NCBI RefSeq assembly: GCF_900105555.1
Contig: NZ_FNTZ01000001.1
Coordinates: 1,736,001-1,800,000 of the forward strand
Length of the DNA: 64,000 nucleotides
Source of the DNA: Pseudomonas coleopterorum
GTDB lineage: Bacteria; Pseudomonadota; Gammaproteobacteria; Pseudomonadales; Pseudomonadaceae
Direction of reading: 5' to 3'
Both the position numbers and the translations under genes were made by a program. Of the stretch, positions 1 to 7,092 are shown in pieces (position 1 is the first letter of the stretch; every line of letters begins with the position of its first letter). A model generated the notes under the pieces. The model made no database searches, was not told the origin of the DNA, and saw nothing but the letters and a program-made list of their open reading frames with translations.

Positions 1-2
1 GC

Positions 3-443
3 ATCGGCATGTCGACTGAATCGCTGATGGCCGACCGTACGTACCGCGCGATCACCAACGGTTCCGACCTGGACAGTGCCAGCGACGTGGACTTCACGTA
101 TCGGGGTGTCAACCTCGAACCGCTGAGCCCGGTCTACCCGGCGGCGCGGCGCGATGCCGATGGGGCAGTTACGCTCACGGTGCAGCGCCGCAGCCGGCTG
201 TCATCGTCGTGGTGGGCAAACGGTATGGAGGCACCCGTGGGCGAGACCACACTGACCCTGGAGGCGGACGTCATGTCAGGCGGATCCGTCAAACGAACCC
301 TGACCAGCACCACCGGCGTGTTCACCTACAGCGCCGCCGAGCAGACCGCCGACTTTGGCGCCGTACAGGCCTCGATCAACTTTCGTGTCTACCAACTCTC
401 GACCGTTGTCGGTCGGGGCTACCCCCTTGAGGTCTCCGTATGA
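3..443 (+). CDS. Phage tail/baseplate protein, C-terminal part
   Basis: The reading frame is open to the left edge, so only the last ~146 residues of a larger protein are present. The segment with RRSRLSSSWW, then VGE, and the ending FRVYQLSTVVGRGYPLEV resembles the C-terminus of the large tail-tip proteins of lambda-J/GTA type (FN3/TIM-barrel baseplate hub). The ATG at 9 is probably an internal methionine. The stop overlaps the next gene (ATGA at 440-443), as expected for a tail-tip gene followed directly by its fibre. Family assignment is from motif memory, hence moderate confidence. Confidence 0.65.
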   Translation: MGMSTESLMADRTYRAITNGSDLDSASDVDFTYRGVNLEPLSPVYPAARRDADGAVTLTVQRRSRLSSSWWANGMEAPVGETTLTLEADVMSGGSVKRTLTSTTGVFTYSAAEQTADFGAVQASINFRVYQLSTVVGRGYPLEVSV

Positions 444-2362
444 CAGCAACCAACAAGCTCGGGCTTGAGCTGCTGCAGAATGCTGCCGCAAACCAGACCC
501 TGGCCAACACCACCTTTGCTCTCTTGAACCAGCTGGTGCAGGCCGGAGTGGCGGACAAGGATCTGGCCGCGCCGCCTGCGTCGCCTGCCGATGAATCACT
601 TTACATCGTGGGTGCGTCGGCCACCGGCGCCTGGGCGGGCCGAGATGGCCAACTGGCCTACTGGCTGATCACAGCTGGCGCCTGGCAGTTCATCGAGCCA
701 AGGGAAGGCTTCTTCCTGCATGTGAACGATGAGGACGTTTTCTACAAGTTCACCGGAGCGGCCTGGGAAGTTTTCTCTGGCGGATCGGGCGGAGGTGGGG
801 ACTTCAAGAAAGACGGCTCGGTTCAGATGACCGGTGCGATTGAATACGCCAATGAGGTCTCGGTCACTAACGCGTTCAGCGGTAATGTGTGGGATATGGG
901 TGCTGCGAATAGCAACTTCGTATCCGCCACGTTCTACAGTCCGAACCCCGTCATCACCATGCTCAGCAGTTCACCGCTTCCTCAAAACGGTTCATTCCGG
1001 CAAGTACGATTTGAAAACGATGGAACACTGAAGCATGACCCCGCATTCCTGATACTGCCCACCGGCGCCGATATTGCAGTTCGCGCAGGCGATACAGCGA
1101 TTTTCCGTTATCGAGGGCAGAGCGAAAACAAATGGGAATGCTCTTTTTACCAGCGCGCGGATGGAACGCCTCTCAAATCTGGAGCTGGCTTCACCGAAGC
1201 CCAGGTGCGCGCAACGCCGCTCACCGGTCTCCCTGCAACAACCGGCGACGTCACCGAAACCGACAGCGTACTGTCCGGTATCGGCAAGCTCCAGGCGTCT
1301 AAGGTCGCCAAGGAGAGCGGCAAGATCCTGTCGACCAACGACTTCACGACCAATGAGAAGAACAAGCTGGCGGGTATCGCGGAGGGCGCTCAGGTCAACT
1401 CTGTCACTTCGGTTGCTGGGCGCACTGGCGATGTAAATTTGGCGAAAGGGGATGTAGGCCTCGGCAACGTCACCAACACCGCCGACGCCGATAAGCCAGT
1501 TAGCACAGCTCAGCAGACAGCGCTGAATGCCAAAGTCAGTAAAGCTGGTGCCGAATCAATTGATGGGGTCAAAACGTTCAGTAGCAGTCCCATTGTGCCT
1601 ACACCTGCTGCTTCGGATACCTCGGCCAGTGTCGCGAATATGTCCTCCCTACGATCGGCGATGGCTCTATTTGGGATTGGAACGGTCAACGGACCCGCTA
1701 TATCCGACGCCAATAGTGCAAACAACGGAGGGCTATTCAGCTTACCTTCCAATGCTTCCAATAACCCAACGGCTACTCCTTCGGCATTGCTGGTGGTGCC
1801 CTTCGATAGCGGCGGCTGCTTACAAATCTGCGCTTCTCTAACGTCAGGACAGAGGCTTCTTTGGCGTACAGAAGCAGGTGGCAGCTTTTCAGCTTGGCAG
1901 GAGGTTGCTCGGATCACATCTCCAACATTCATGGAGGCAATGAATGTTCTTTCAACCACGGGTAATGCCGGACTCCGTTTTGGCCGACAGAACGGAGCCG
2001 CATCAACTCCATACTTTGATTTTATAAGCGGCGGGGCAAATATAGGTTATGACTTCCGTCTGATTGCAACAGGAGGAAGCCCTTCTAACACTACCGTTGG
2101 TACTGGATTGCTAAGCATGTTGGGCGCAGGCCTAAATATCGGTACGCAATCGCAAAACGGTTCTGACAGGCTAACCGTAGCAGGCTCTGCTTCGTTTACC
2201 GGCGCCGTCAAGCTCGGAACCTTTACGCTAACCACATTGCCATCCGCGAGCGCGTTTAGCGGCTGTGTGATTTTAGTCTCGAACGCTACAGGGGGGCCGA
2301 AGTACTGCCACTCAAATGGCAGCGCCTGGCAAATACTCAACACTACGACGACTGTGAGCTGA
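440..2362 (+). CDS. Phage tail fibre protein
   Basis: This 640-residue protein probably recognises the host surface. Residues ~40-115 look like the DUF2793 domain found near the start of many tail fibres (GRDGQLAYWLITAGAW, then VFYKFTGAAWEVF). Around residues 290-340 there is a classic fibre shaft segment (NEKNKLAGIAEGAQVN, VTSVAGRTGDV). The C-terminal third is glycine/serine/asparagine-rich and less GC-rich, as expected of a rapidly exchanged receptor-binding tip, and it ends with a CVILVSNATGG-type beta motif. It is translationally coupled to the tail-tip gene by an ATGA overlap. No lyase or esterase motif is visible. Confidence 0.85.
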   Translation: MTATNKLGLELLQNAAANQTLANTTFALLNQLVQAGVADKDLAAPPASPADESLYIVGASATGAWAGRDGQLAYWLITAGAWQFIEPREGFFLHVNDEDVFYKFTGAAWEVFSGGSGGGGDFKKDGSVQMTGAIEYANEVSVTNAFSGNVWDMGAANSNFVSATFYSPNPVITMLSSSPLPQNGSFRQVRFENDGTLKHDPAFLILPTGADIAVRAGDTAIFRYRGQSENKWECSFYQRADGTPLKSGAGFTEAQVRATPLTGLPATTGDVTETDSVLSGIGKLQASKVAKESGKILSTNDFTTNEKNKLAGIAEGAQVNSVTSVAGRTGDVNLAKGDVGLGNVTNTADADKPVSTAQQTALNAKVSKAGAESIDGVKTFSSSPIVPTPAASDTSASVANMSSLRSAMALFGIGTVNGPAISDANSANNGGLFSLPSNASNNPTATPSALLVVPFDSGGCLQICASLTSGQRLLWRTEAGGSFSAWQEVARITSPTFMEAMNVLSTTGNAGLRFGRQNGAASTPYFDFISGGANIGYDFRLIATGGSPSNTTVGTGLLSMLGAGLNIGTQSQNGSDRLTVAGSASFTGAVKLGTFTLTTLPSASAFSGCVILVSNATGGPKYCHSNGSAWQILNTTTTVS

Positions 2363-2364
2363 TA

Positions 2365-2820
2365 ATGCCCGTATACAACGAAGACACCTTCAACTATGAA
2401 ATCCTCCTGCGCTTCGGCGACACCGGCCCGAACAAAGGTCTGCTGACCGGCGCATCCAGAACCACCATCACGCAGACCACAAAGGATGGTGTGCCGATCG
2501 CCACGAACATCAATGCGCCCGAGCAGCTGGCGCTGATCGCGGGCGAGGAAGGCGAACTGCTCTCCACGGTCCTGGGCGAGGTCAACGCTGAAACCATCGT
2601 GCTGAACGGCCAATTGCAGGCCAGCTTGGCCGACCTCAATGCCATCGCAGCGCAGCAGCTGGAGCAGTTGACCCAGGTGCGCGGCGAACTCAGCGCCAAG
2701 GTGGCGGATCTGACCACCGCCCAGCAGACCATTGCAGACCTGCAGGCGCAGCTTGCCCAAGGCCGCACCACCGAGGAAGCGCGGGTCGAGGTTGCGGCCG
2801 AGCCCGACCCGGCAGCCTGA
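2365..2820 (+). CDS. Small phage protein with coiled coil downstream of tail fibre
   Basis: This 151-residue protein begins 2 bases after the fibre stop, so it is in the same operon. The N-terminal half (MPVYNEDTFNYEILLRFGD) is compact. Residues ~70-135 are rich in Ala, Gln, Leu and Glu with heptad spacing, predicting a coiled coil. Position suggests a fibre-assembly chaperone or accessory fibre protein, but no family is recognised. It has no membrane segment, so it is not an obvious holin. Confidence 0.6.
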   Translation: MPVYNEDTFNYEILLRFGDTGPNKGLLTGASRTTITQTTKDGVPIATNINAPEQLALIAGEEGELLSTVLGEVNAETIVLNGQLQASLADLNAIAAQQLEQLTQVRGELSAKVADLTTAQQTIADLQAQLAQGRTTEEARVEVAAEPDPAA

Positions 2821-2838
2821 CCCATCGCGCCATCCGAT

Positions 2839-2862
2839 GCCCGCCCCGTGCGGGCTTTTTTT
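2839..2862 (+). terminator. Rho-independent terminator directly before the endolysin
   Basis: GCCCGC (2839-2844), loop CCCGT, GCGGGC (2850-2855), then seven T. It lies between the coiled-coil gene and the endolysin and ends only 15 bases before the endolysin ATG. The same arrangement is repeated at 14866-14888 in front of the second endolysin, so it may control lysis gene read-through. Confidence 0.8.
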
Positions 2863-2877
2863 CGCCTGGAGAAAAGC

Positions 2878-3318
2878 ATGAAGACCTCATCGAAGGGCAT
2901 CGCCCTGATCAAATCCGCCGAAGGGCTTCGCCTCAAGGCCTACCCAGACCCCGGCACCGGCGGCCTTCCCTGGACGATCGGTTACGGCAGCACTTCGGGC
3001 GTCACCCGGAACATGGTCATCACCGGAGCTCAGGCCGAGGAGATGCTCGCGGAAGATCTGGTGCGGTTCGAGTGCATCGTGGAGCGCGCGGTGCGCGTGC
3101 CGCTCAACCAAGGCCAGTTCGATGCGCTGGTGTCGTTCACCTACAACGTCGGGGAGGGCAATTTCACCAAGTCGACGCTGCTACGCAAGCTGAATGCCGG
3201 TGATACCGCTGGCGCCGCCGGGCAGTTCTCCCGCTGGGTCCATGCAGGCGGCAAGGTGCTGCCGGGCCTGGTCAAGCGCCGTGCCGCTGAGCGGGCCATG
3301 TTTCTGGGTGTCGCGTGA
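2878..3318 (+). CDS. Phage endolysin (GH24 lysozyme), copy 1
   Basis: This 146-residue enzyme cleaves the glycan strands of peptidoglycan during phage lysis. The GH24 signature is clear: IKSAEG with catalytic Glu15, Asp24 in AYPDPGTGG, Thr33 in WTIGYGS, and later LNQGQFDALVSFTYNVG. The ATG at 2878 is chosen because GGAG precedes it and it matches the start of copy 2. An upstream in-frame GTG at 2848 would lie inside the terminator hairpin. There is no signal peptide or signal-anchor, so release should depend on a holin. Its stop overlaps the Rz gene by 4 bases. It is a clear paralogue of the gene at 14904-15344. Confidence 0.93.
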   Translation: MKTSSKGIALIKSAEGLRLKAYPDPGTGGLPWTIGYGSTSGVTRNMVITGAQAEEMLAEDLVRFECIVERAVRVPLNQGQFDALVSFTYNVGEGNFTKSTLLRKLNAGDTAGAAGQFSRWVHAGGKVLPGLVKRRAAERAMFLGVA

Positions 3319-3836
3319 CGCGGGGCAAAGCGCTGGCCTATCTGGCTGCTGTGCTGGCGCTCATGGGCCTGTGCGGCGCTGCGCTGTACGCCGCCTACAG
3401 CCACGGCGTCACGGTGACCAACGCCGCGCGGGACGCTGAATGGTCGCAGGCCGTGGCCACCCAGCAGGCCGAACTTGCGCAGGCGGTGCAGACCGCTCGC
3501 GCCGAAGAACAACGCCTCCAGCGCGAGGCCAACCAGGTAGGAATCAATGCGAGAGAAAAGAACGCTGCTGCCGATGCTGATGGTGTCAGCCTTGATGCTG
3601 CTGGCGACCGGCTGCACGTCGAGGCCGGAAAGCTTGCCGCCAGCGTCGGCACCTGCTCCAGTGGTACCGGCGCTGCCGATCGAGGCGCGTCAGCCACCCG
3701 CGCCGCCCTGGTGCTCTCCCAACTGCTCGATCGCGCTGATGCGAGAGCGGGAGAACTGGCAAAGGCTTATGACCGAGCCCGAATAGCGGGGCAGGCGTGC
3801 GAGCGTGTATATGACAAAATTAGCAGTTACCGTTAA
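3315..3836 (+). CDS. Inner-membrane spanin (Rz-like, DUF2514 type), copy 1
   Basis: This 173-residue protein has one N-terminal membrane segment (about residues 8-27), then a long Ala/Gln/Glu/Arg-rich periplasmic helix (residues ~35-80) and a second helical region. That is the layout of an i-spanin, which links inner and outer membranes in the last step of lysis. The GTG start at 3315 overlaps the endolysin stop. The Rz1 gene is nested inside it in the +1 frame. It closely resembles the protein at 15344-15895. Confidence 0.85.
   Translation: MTRGKALAYLAAVLALMGLCGAALYAAYSHGVTVTNAARDAEWSQAVATQQAELAQAVQTARAEEQRLQREANQVGINAREKNAAADADGVSLDAAGDRLHVEAGKLAASVGTCSSGTGAADRGASATRAALVLSQLLDRADARAGELAKAYDRARIAGQACERVYDKISSYR
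3547..3786 (+). CDS. Outer-membrane spanin lipoprotein (Rz1-like), nested in Rz, copy 1
   Basis: This 79-residue protein is encoded entirely within the Rz gene in the +1 frame. It starts with a basic n-region and hydrophobic stretch ending in the lipobox LLATGC, with the lipidated Cys at 23. The mature part is proline-rich (PPASAPAPVVPALP, RQPPAPPWC), the hallmark of o-spanins. The same nested gene with the same C-terminal pattern (LMRERENWQRLM) occurs in the second cassette at 15564-15803, so it is real and not a shadow frame. Confidence 0.88.
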   Translation: MREKRTLLPMLMVSALMLLATGCTSRPESLPPASAPAPVVPALPIEARQPPAPPWCSPNCSIALMRERENWQRLMTEPE

Positions 3837-3839
3837 TAT

Positions 3840-4217
3840 CTAAAGCGACCTAAGCCAGGAAATAACACTTAGGTATGAAGGGCTAGCTGAGAGCTGGATT
3901 ATGTTGCTTATCGTACTCGAAAGATTTGAGCTGTTTTGAAGGTAATCTTTAAGCTTTGATGTTTTTATTAAATTTACTTTTTCTTCATCAGATCTTTCGC
4001 CTTTCGATTTTAAGAGCGACAGTGCATCAATCAAAGCATCCGGCGGTGTGTCTTTAGGTAGAGCAATGTGTTCGAAAAGTGACACAGGCTCACGCTCTTG
4101 ATATCCAATCTCCCTAGCCGATATTCTTCCTCCGTCGAAAACAACCTCAGTGCCATGCGAAACAGATATTCCAATGTTTGCGCCATCAATGACAACGTTA
4201 GTGAACTTTGCAGGCAT
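3840..4217 (-). CDS. AT-rich hypothetical protein, candidate phage moron
   Basis: This 125-residue protein lies on the strand opposite to the late genes, between the spanin genes and the SOS gene. Base composition is visibly more AT-rich than its neighbours. The N-terminus (FTNVVIDGANIGISVSHGTE, VVFDGGRIS) suggests short beta strands. The C-terminal half is helical and Ser-rich, with no signal peptide. No family is recognised. Opposite orientation, position behind the lysis genes and foreign composition fit a lysogenic-conversion gene expressed from its own promoter in the AT-rich 4218-4265 region. Function unknown. Confidence 0.6.
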   Translation of the reverse strand: MPAKFTNVVIDGANIGISVSHGTEVVFDGGRISAREIGYQEREPVSLFEHIALPKDTPPDALIDALSLLKSKGERSDEEKVNLIKTSKLKDYLQNSSNLSSTISNIIQLSASPSYLSVISWLRSL

Positions 4218-4303
4218 GGTTAAATCCTTTTAAAGTTTAATTTAATTAAGCTTATTTAATTTCAGTATCAATCGGCTGGATCAGCGCGAGTTCTCTCCAC
4301 AAT

Positions 4304-4606
4304 TCACAGTAGATCAAGCCAAGGGAATTTGCTCTGACCGCCCGTCAGCTTGCAGTAGGGGTTGCGCAGGAATGGTTGGGTTGAGTCGACGAGCTGCTGC
4401 CACCCATCACAGCTTCTGCAGCGGATGTGCGGGAAGGGGTCATCGTGCACAGATCGGAACTTGGTCCAGGTGTCTACGTCACTGGGCTTGGGTGTCAGAT
4501 TCAGCCATCCCGGCGTGTCGATATCCGCCTCCGTTCTTCTGGAGTAATGATAGTCGCCAGAGCCGTTCCTCGTTGCAGGATTGCAAAGCCCGGCTGGCTG
4601 GTGCAA
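4304..4606 (-). CDS. Small Cys-containing protein divergent from the SOS gene (uncertain)
   Basis: An open frame of 100 codons that would start with TTG at 4606, six bases from the LexA box. The C-terminal 60 residues look protein-like, with CRSC and a third Cys (FLRNPYCKLTGG) that could bind a metal. The opposite strand also has open frames, and no good ribosome-binding site is seen, so the start is unsure. If real, it would share the LexA-controlled region with the divergent UmuD-like gene. No family recognised. Confidence 0.35.
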   Translation of the reverse strand: MHQPAGLCNPATRNGSGDYHYSRRTEADIDTPGWLNLTPKPSDVDTWTKFRSVHDDPFPHIRCRSCDGWQQLVDSTQPFLRNPYCKLTGGQSKFPWLDLL

Positions 4607-4611
4607 GAATA

Positions 4612-4627
4612 CTGTTCATCTGTACAG
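4612..4627 (+). promoter_or_regulatory. LexA (SOS) box
   Basis: CTGTTCATCTGTACAG has the CTGT-N8-ACAG structure of the proteobacterial LexA operator. It ends 15 bases before the ATG of the UmuD-like gene, so transcription must start within or next to it. It also precedes the uncertain divergent frame at 4304-4606. Confidence 0.85.
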
Positions 4628-4642
4628 TGTTCGAGCCATGCC

Positions 4643-4993
4643 ATGGAAAGCCCATTCCAATCCGAAGCCCTCAACATCTCCCTTGATGACCTGCTGTGCA
4701 TCCGCGCGCCCGGAACTTATCTGGTTCGCGTGGCCGGGGACAGCATGACCCGCGCGGGGATCTTCGATGGTGATCTGCTGATCGTCGACAAGGGTGCAGA
4801 AGTGAAGCAGGGCCAGGTGGTGATCGGCGTGGTGAACCAAGAGCCGATGGTGAAGCGCCTGGATTATGTCCGGGGCATGCCCGTGCTGAGGTCTGAAGGT
4901 ACGGGCCACCACCGCTTCATCATGGAAGGCGACGAGTTCACCGTTTGGGGCGTCGTCACCCACAGCGTACGCCAGCATGGCGTCGAACCATGA
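4643..4993 (+). CDS. S24-family UmuD-prime-like protein, SOS-controlled
   Basis: This 116-residue protein has the S24 peptidase fold of LexA/UmuD: GDSMTRAGI with nucleophile Ser34, DGDLLIVD, and the catalytic Lys71 in MVKRL. E. coli UmuD has 139 residues; here only about 33 precede the active Ser, and no Cys-Gly or Ala-Gly cleavage site at the usual distance is visible. The gene therefore seems to encode a form like processed UmuD-prime. A longer start is unlikely because the LexA box lies just upstream. No umuC polymerase gene follows, only a 99-residue protein overlapping by ATGA. It may partner with a chromosomal UmuC or act as an anti-repressor/regulator. Confidence 0.8.
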   Translation: MESPFQSEALNISLDDLLCIRAPGTYLVRVAGDSMTRAGIFDGDLLIVDKGAEVKQGQVVIGVVNQEPMVKRLDYVRGMPVLRSEGTGHHRFIMEGDEFTVWGVVTHSVRQHGVEP

Positions 4994-5289
4994 GGTGCCA
5001 GGTCACCCGCAGGATGCTACAGGGGAAGCCGATTGATGCGGCCGAGGTACGGGCGCTTCCGCCGGCGGTTGGCGATCTGCGGATCAACGACGAGATGTGC
5101 CAGGCCCTGGGCCGGACATCGAAGACGGCCAGTGTCCGAGGGGTGAATTCAATCGGGCCGAGTGAGCTGCCGCTGCTGCATGAGGCGGTGCTGTCATGGA
5201 TGGCGCCGAACGGGTTCGTTCTGAGCGGCCTGGAGGAAGAGGGAGGTTGCCTCTATGCGCAGTCTTGGTGGTGCAGGAATTTGGGATAG
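4990..5289 (+). CDS. Hypothetical protein coupled to the UmuD-like gene
   Basis: This 99-residue protein starts at the ATGA overlap with the UmuD-like gene, so it should be induced with it by DNA damage. It occupies the place where umuC normally sits but has no polymerase motifs. It contains four Cys (RCQ, EMCQ, GGCLY, WWCRN) and a Trp-rich end. Composition matches the prophage. Function unknown. Confidence 0.55.
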   Translation: MRCQVTRRMLQGKPIDAAEVRALPPAVGDLRINDEMCQALGRTSKTASVRGVNSIGPSELPLLHEAVLSWMAPNGFVLSGLEEEGGCLYAQSWWCRNLG

Positions 5290-5438
5290 AGTTGGGCAGA
5301 ACGCCCGAGGAAGGATGCGTGAGGTGCTGCGTGACTTTTGCGTGACTCTCATGAAACCCTGTGAGCACCTATGAGCATTCGGTTGCAGCGAGCGCCAAGG
5401 AAAAGTGCCTATTTACAGGGGTTTAGAGCTGTCTGCAC

Positions 5439-5485
5439 GCATGGGGTGCAAGGGGTCGAGTGTTCGAATCACTCCGTCCCGACCA
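5439..5485 (+). other. Prophage attachment site: 3' part of tRNA-Pro(GGG)
   Basis: The 47 bases match the 3' part of tRNA-Pro(GGG): the anticodon loop ATGGGGT, the T-arm with GTTCGAATC, the acceptor strand CGTCCCG and an encoded ACCA end. The 5' half of a tRNA is absent: upstream bases do not form the D-arm or acceptor partner. A truncated tRNA 3' end at the edge of a phage late-gene region is the usual att duplicate left by tyrosine-integrase insertion, so the full tRNA-Pro should lie on the far left side of the prophage, outside the window. Confidence 0.85.
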
Positions 5486-5512
5486 TTTATTCCTGAGTAA
5501 AATCAGACAATT

Positions 5513-5540
5513 AAGCCACTTCCTGAAAGTGGCTTTTTTG
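5513..5540 (+). terminator. Rho-independent terminator after the tRNA-Pro fragment
   Basis: Perfect 9-bp stem AAGCCACTT (5513-5521) and AAGTGGCTT (5527-5535), loop CCTGA, followed by a T run. It is probably the native terminator of the tRNA-Pro transcript, left on this side of the insertion. Confidence 0.8.
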
Positions 5541-5565
5541 TGCCTGCGTAAAAAAATGCGCAAAA

Positions 5566-5766
5566 CTATCTCGCAATACCGCTGATATCCAAGTCTGCTT
5601 GGACCTCCGACCAGACCACGTCCGCATGGTTTCACTTGCAGGTACGCGTCATCTCTTCGCTGGCGTGGCCGGCGATCTTCTGTCCGTCCTCTCCGGCGAG
5701 CTTGTACAGGTGTAGCGACAGAGCAGGGATCTCACTAAAGCCTGGCACTTCCTCTTCCTGCCATTT
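5566..5766 (-). pseudogene. Tyrosine integrase, decayed C-terminal fragment
   Basis: Translating the minus strand from about 5760 gives KWQEEEVPGFSEIPALSLHL, then YKLAGEDGQKIAGHASEEMT, RTCK, an in-frame TGA, and NHADVVWSEVQADLDISGIA before a final stop at 5566-5568. This is the end of a phage integrase. The expected HEIR box reads SEIP (His and Arg both lost). The catalytic Tyr expected in the MTRTYK-like motif is Cys, and a stop codon interrupts the tail. The rest of the gene is missing: the fragment abuts the blh stop codon. It lies outside the att copy at 5439-5485, so it belongs to an earlier element at the same tRNA-Pro site. Confidence 0.8.
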
Positions 5767-6630
5767 TCAAAACCTGTTCACCGGAATCTTCAAGCTGCAC
5801 AACCCGCTCTCATCCGCAGGCGGAAGATTCCCGGCCCGGATGTTCACCTGTATCGCCGGCAACAACAGCGCAGGAACCGACAGGGTGGCATCACGCGCTG
5901 TGCGCATGCGCACGAACGACGCCAGATCCGCAGCGTCGCTGACGTGGATGTTCTTCTCCCGCTGCTCGGCCACGGTGGTTGTCCAGCACGCCTCTCTGCC
6001 AGCGGGAGGGTAGTCGTGGCACATGTACAGTCGGGTGTGTAGGGGCAGGCTCAGCAGGCGTTTGATCGATCCGTACATTTGTTCGGCATCCCCGCCCGGA
6101 AAGTCGCATCGGGCGGTGCCCACATCAGGCATGAACAGCGTATCGCCGACGAGGACATGTGAGTCGTCGACCTGATAGGCGATGTCCGCCGGCGTGTGTC
6201 CAGGTACATGCAGAACTTTCACCGGGATCGCGCCGATGTGAAACGTCTCGTCGGCCTCGAACAGCCTGTCGAACTGCGAACCATCGGGCAGGAAACTGGG
6301 TTCGAGGTTGTAGATGTCGCGAAACACTTTCTGCACCGCAGTGATCTGCGCACCGATGCCGATCTGGCCGCCAAGTGCATCCCTGAGGTAGGCACTGGCG
6401 GAGAGATGATCCGCATGCGCGTGGGTTTCCAGCAGCCACTGCACCTGCAGCCGGTGCTCGTTCACGAACGCGATGATACGGTCTGCGTTGTCGGTGTGGA
6501 TGCGTCCGGCCTTGGCATCGTAATCCAGCACCGGGTCGACAATCGCGCAAGGTCCTCCCGGAGCCTCGAAAACGACATAGCTCACGGTTGCCGTGGCGGT
6601 GTCGTAGAAACCTTCGATCTGCGCAGCCAT
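5767..6630 (-). CDS. blh: Persulfide dioxygenase / Blh metallo-beta-lactamase-fold protein
   Basis: This 287-residue enzyme of the ETHE1/Blh family oxidises glutathione persulfide to sulfite in sulfide detoxification. The metal-binding motif THAHADH (residues 69-75) is intact. Later ligands are seen in HVPGHTPADI and GDTLFMPDVGTARCDFPGG, and a further HDYPP motif follows. It is transcribed divergently from bigR; the 91-bp intergenic region holds an AT-rich inverted repeat likely bound by BigR. The neighbouring SQR fusion and TauE exporter complete a route from sulfide to persulfide to sulfite and export. No signal peptide, so cytoplasmic. Confidence 0.9.
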   Translation of the reverse strand: MAAQIEGFYDTATATVSYVVFEAPGGPCAIVDPVLDYDAKAGRIHTDNADRIIAFVNEHRLQVQWLLETHAHADHLSASAYLRDALGGQIGIGAQITAVQKVFRDIYNLEPSFLPDGSQFDRLFEADETFHIGAIPVKVLHVPGHTPADIAYQVDDSHVLVGDTLFMPDVGTARCDFPGGDAEQMYGSIKRLLSLPLHTRLYMCHDYPPAGREACWTTTVAEQREKNIHVSDAADLASFVRMRTARDATLSVPALLLPAIQVNIRAGNLPPADESGLCSLKIPVNRF

Positions 6631-6661
6631 TGGCAGCCTCCTTCAATGCACGTCATTACAC

Positions 6662-6677
6662 TATATTGAAAGATATA
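6662..6677 (+). promoter_or_regulatory. Candidate BigR operator between blh and bigR
   Basis: TATAT (6662-6666) and ATATA (6673-6677) form an inverted repeat in an AT-rich island (about 6655-6682) inside the GC-rich divergent promoter region. BigR/SqrR regulators are known to bind AT-rich inverted repeats here. Inferred from position and symmetry. Confidence 0.5.
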
Positions 6678-6721
6678 CTATCCAATCGTAGACTGTCGAT
6701 CTTCCACCGTCGGGGCTTGCC

Positions 6722-7051
6722 ATGTCTGCTCAATTGTCTGCCGAGGAAATCGGTCTGCTGCGCGATTCAGCCTCCAAGGCGTGTGCCTTGCTCAAGGCGT
6801 TGGCCAATGAGGACCGTCTGTTGTTGCTGTGCCAACTGACGCAGGGCGAGCGCAACGTGGGAGAGTTGGAGGCATTGTCCGGGATCAGGCAGCCGACGTT
6901 GTCGCAGCAGTTGGGCGTGCTGCGTGACGAGGGCATGGTCAACACGCGCAGGATGGGTAAGTACATCTACTACTCGTTGGCCAGCTTCGAAGTGGTCTCG
7001 TTGATGCAGACGCTGTCGGGCCTGTACTGCGGCCAGGCGCTCAAGAAGTAA
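6722..7051 (+). CDS. bigR: ArsR-family sulfide/persulfide-responsive repressor BigR
   Basis: This 109-residue winged-helix protein matches the ArsR family: ALANEDRLLLLCQL, recognition helix in RQPTLSQQLGVLRDEGMV, and the wing MGKYIYYSL. Cys37 and Cys103 are placed like the redox pair of BigR/SqrR (66 residues apart), which forms a disulfide or polysulfide bridge in the presence of sulfide and releases DNA. It sits between divergent blh and the SQR fusion, so it probably controls both. Metal-sensing ArsR motifs (ELCVCDL type) are absent. Confidence 0.9.
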   Translation: MSAQLSAEEIGLLRDSASKACALLKALANEDRLLLLCQLTQGERNVGELEALSGIRQPTLSQQLGVLRDEGMVNTRRMGKYIYYSLASFEVVSLMQTLSGLYCGQALKK

Positions 7052-7092
7052 GCCTCTGCACCCTCATACAGCGTACATGCCTGGAGTTTGCA

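Noticed and set aside
5423..5635. 70-codon minus-strand frame over the tRNA fragment, containing GRSDSNTRPLAPHA
   Set aside because: This peptide is the well-known translation artefact of the tRNA 3' end and its surroundings; no protein is expected.
5636..6013. 125-codon plus-strand frame over the blh 3' end and integrase remnant
   Set aside because: It overlaps the end of blh and the integrase remnant in antisense and has no ribosome site or known domain.
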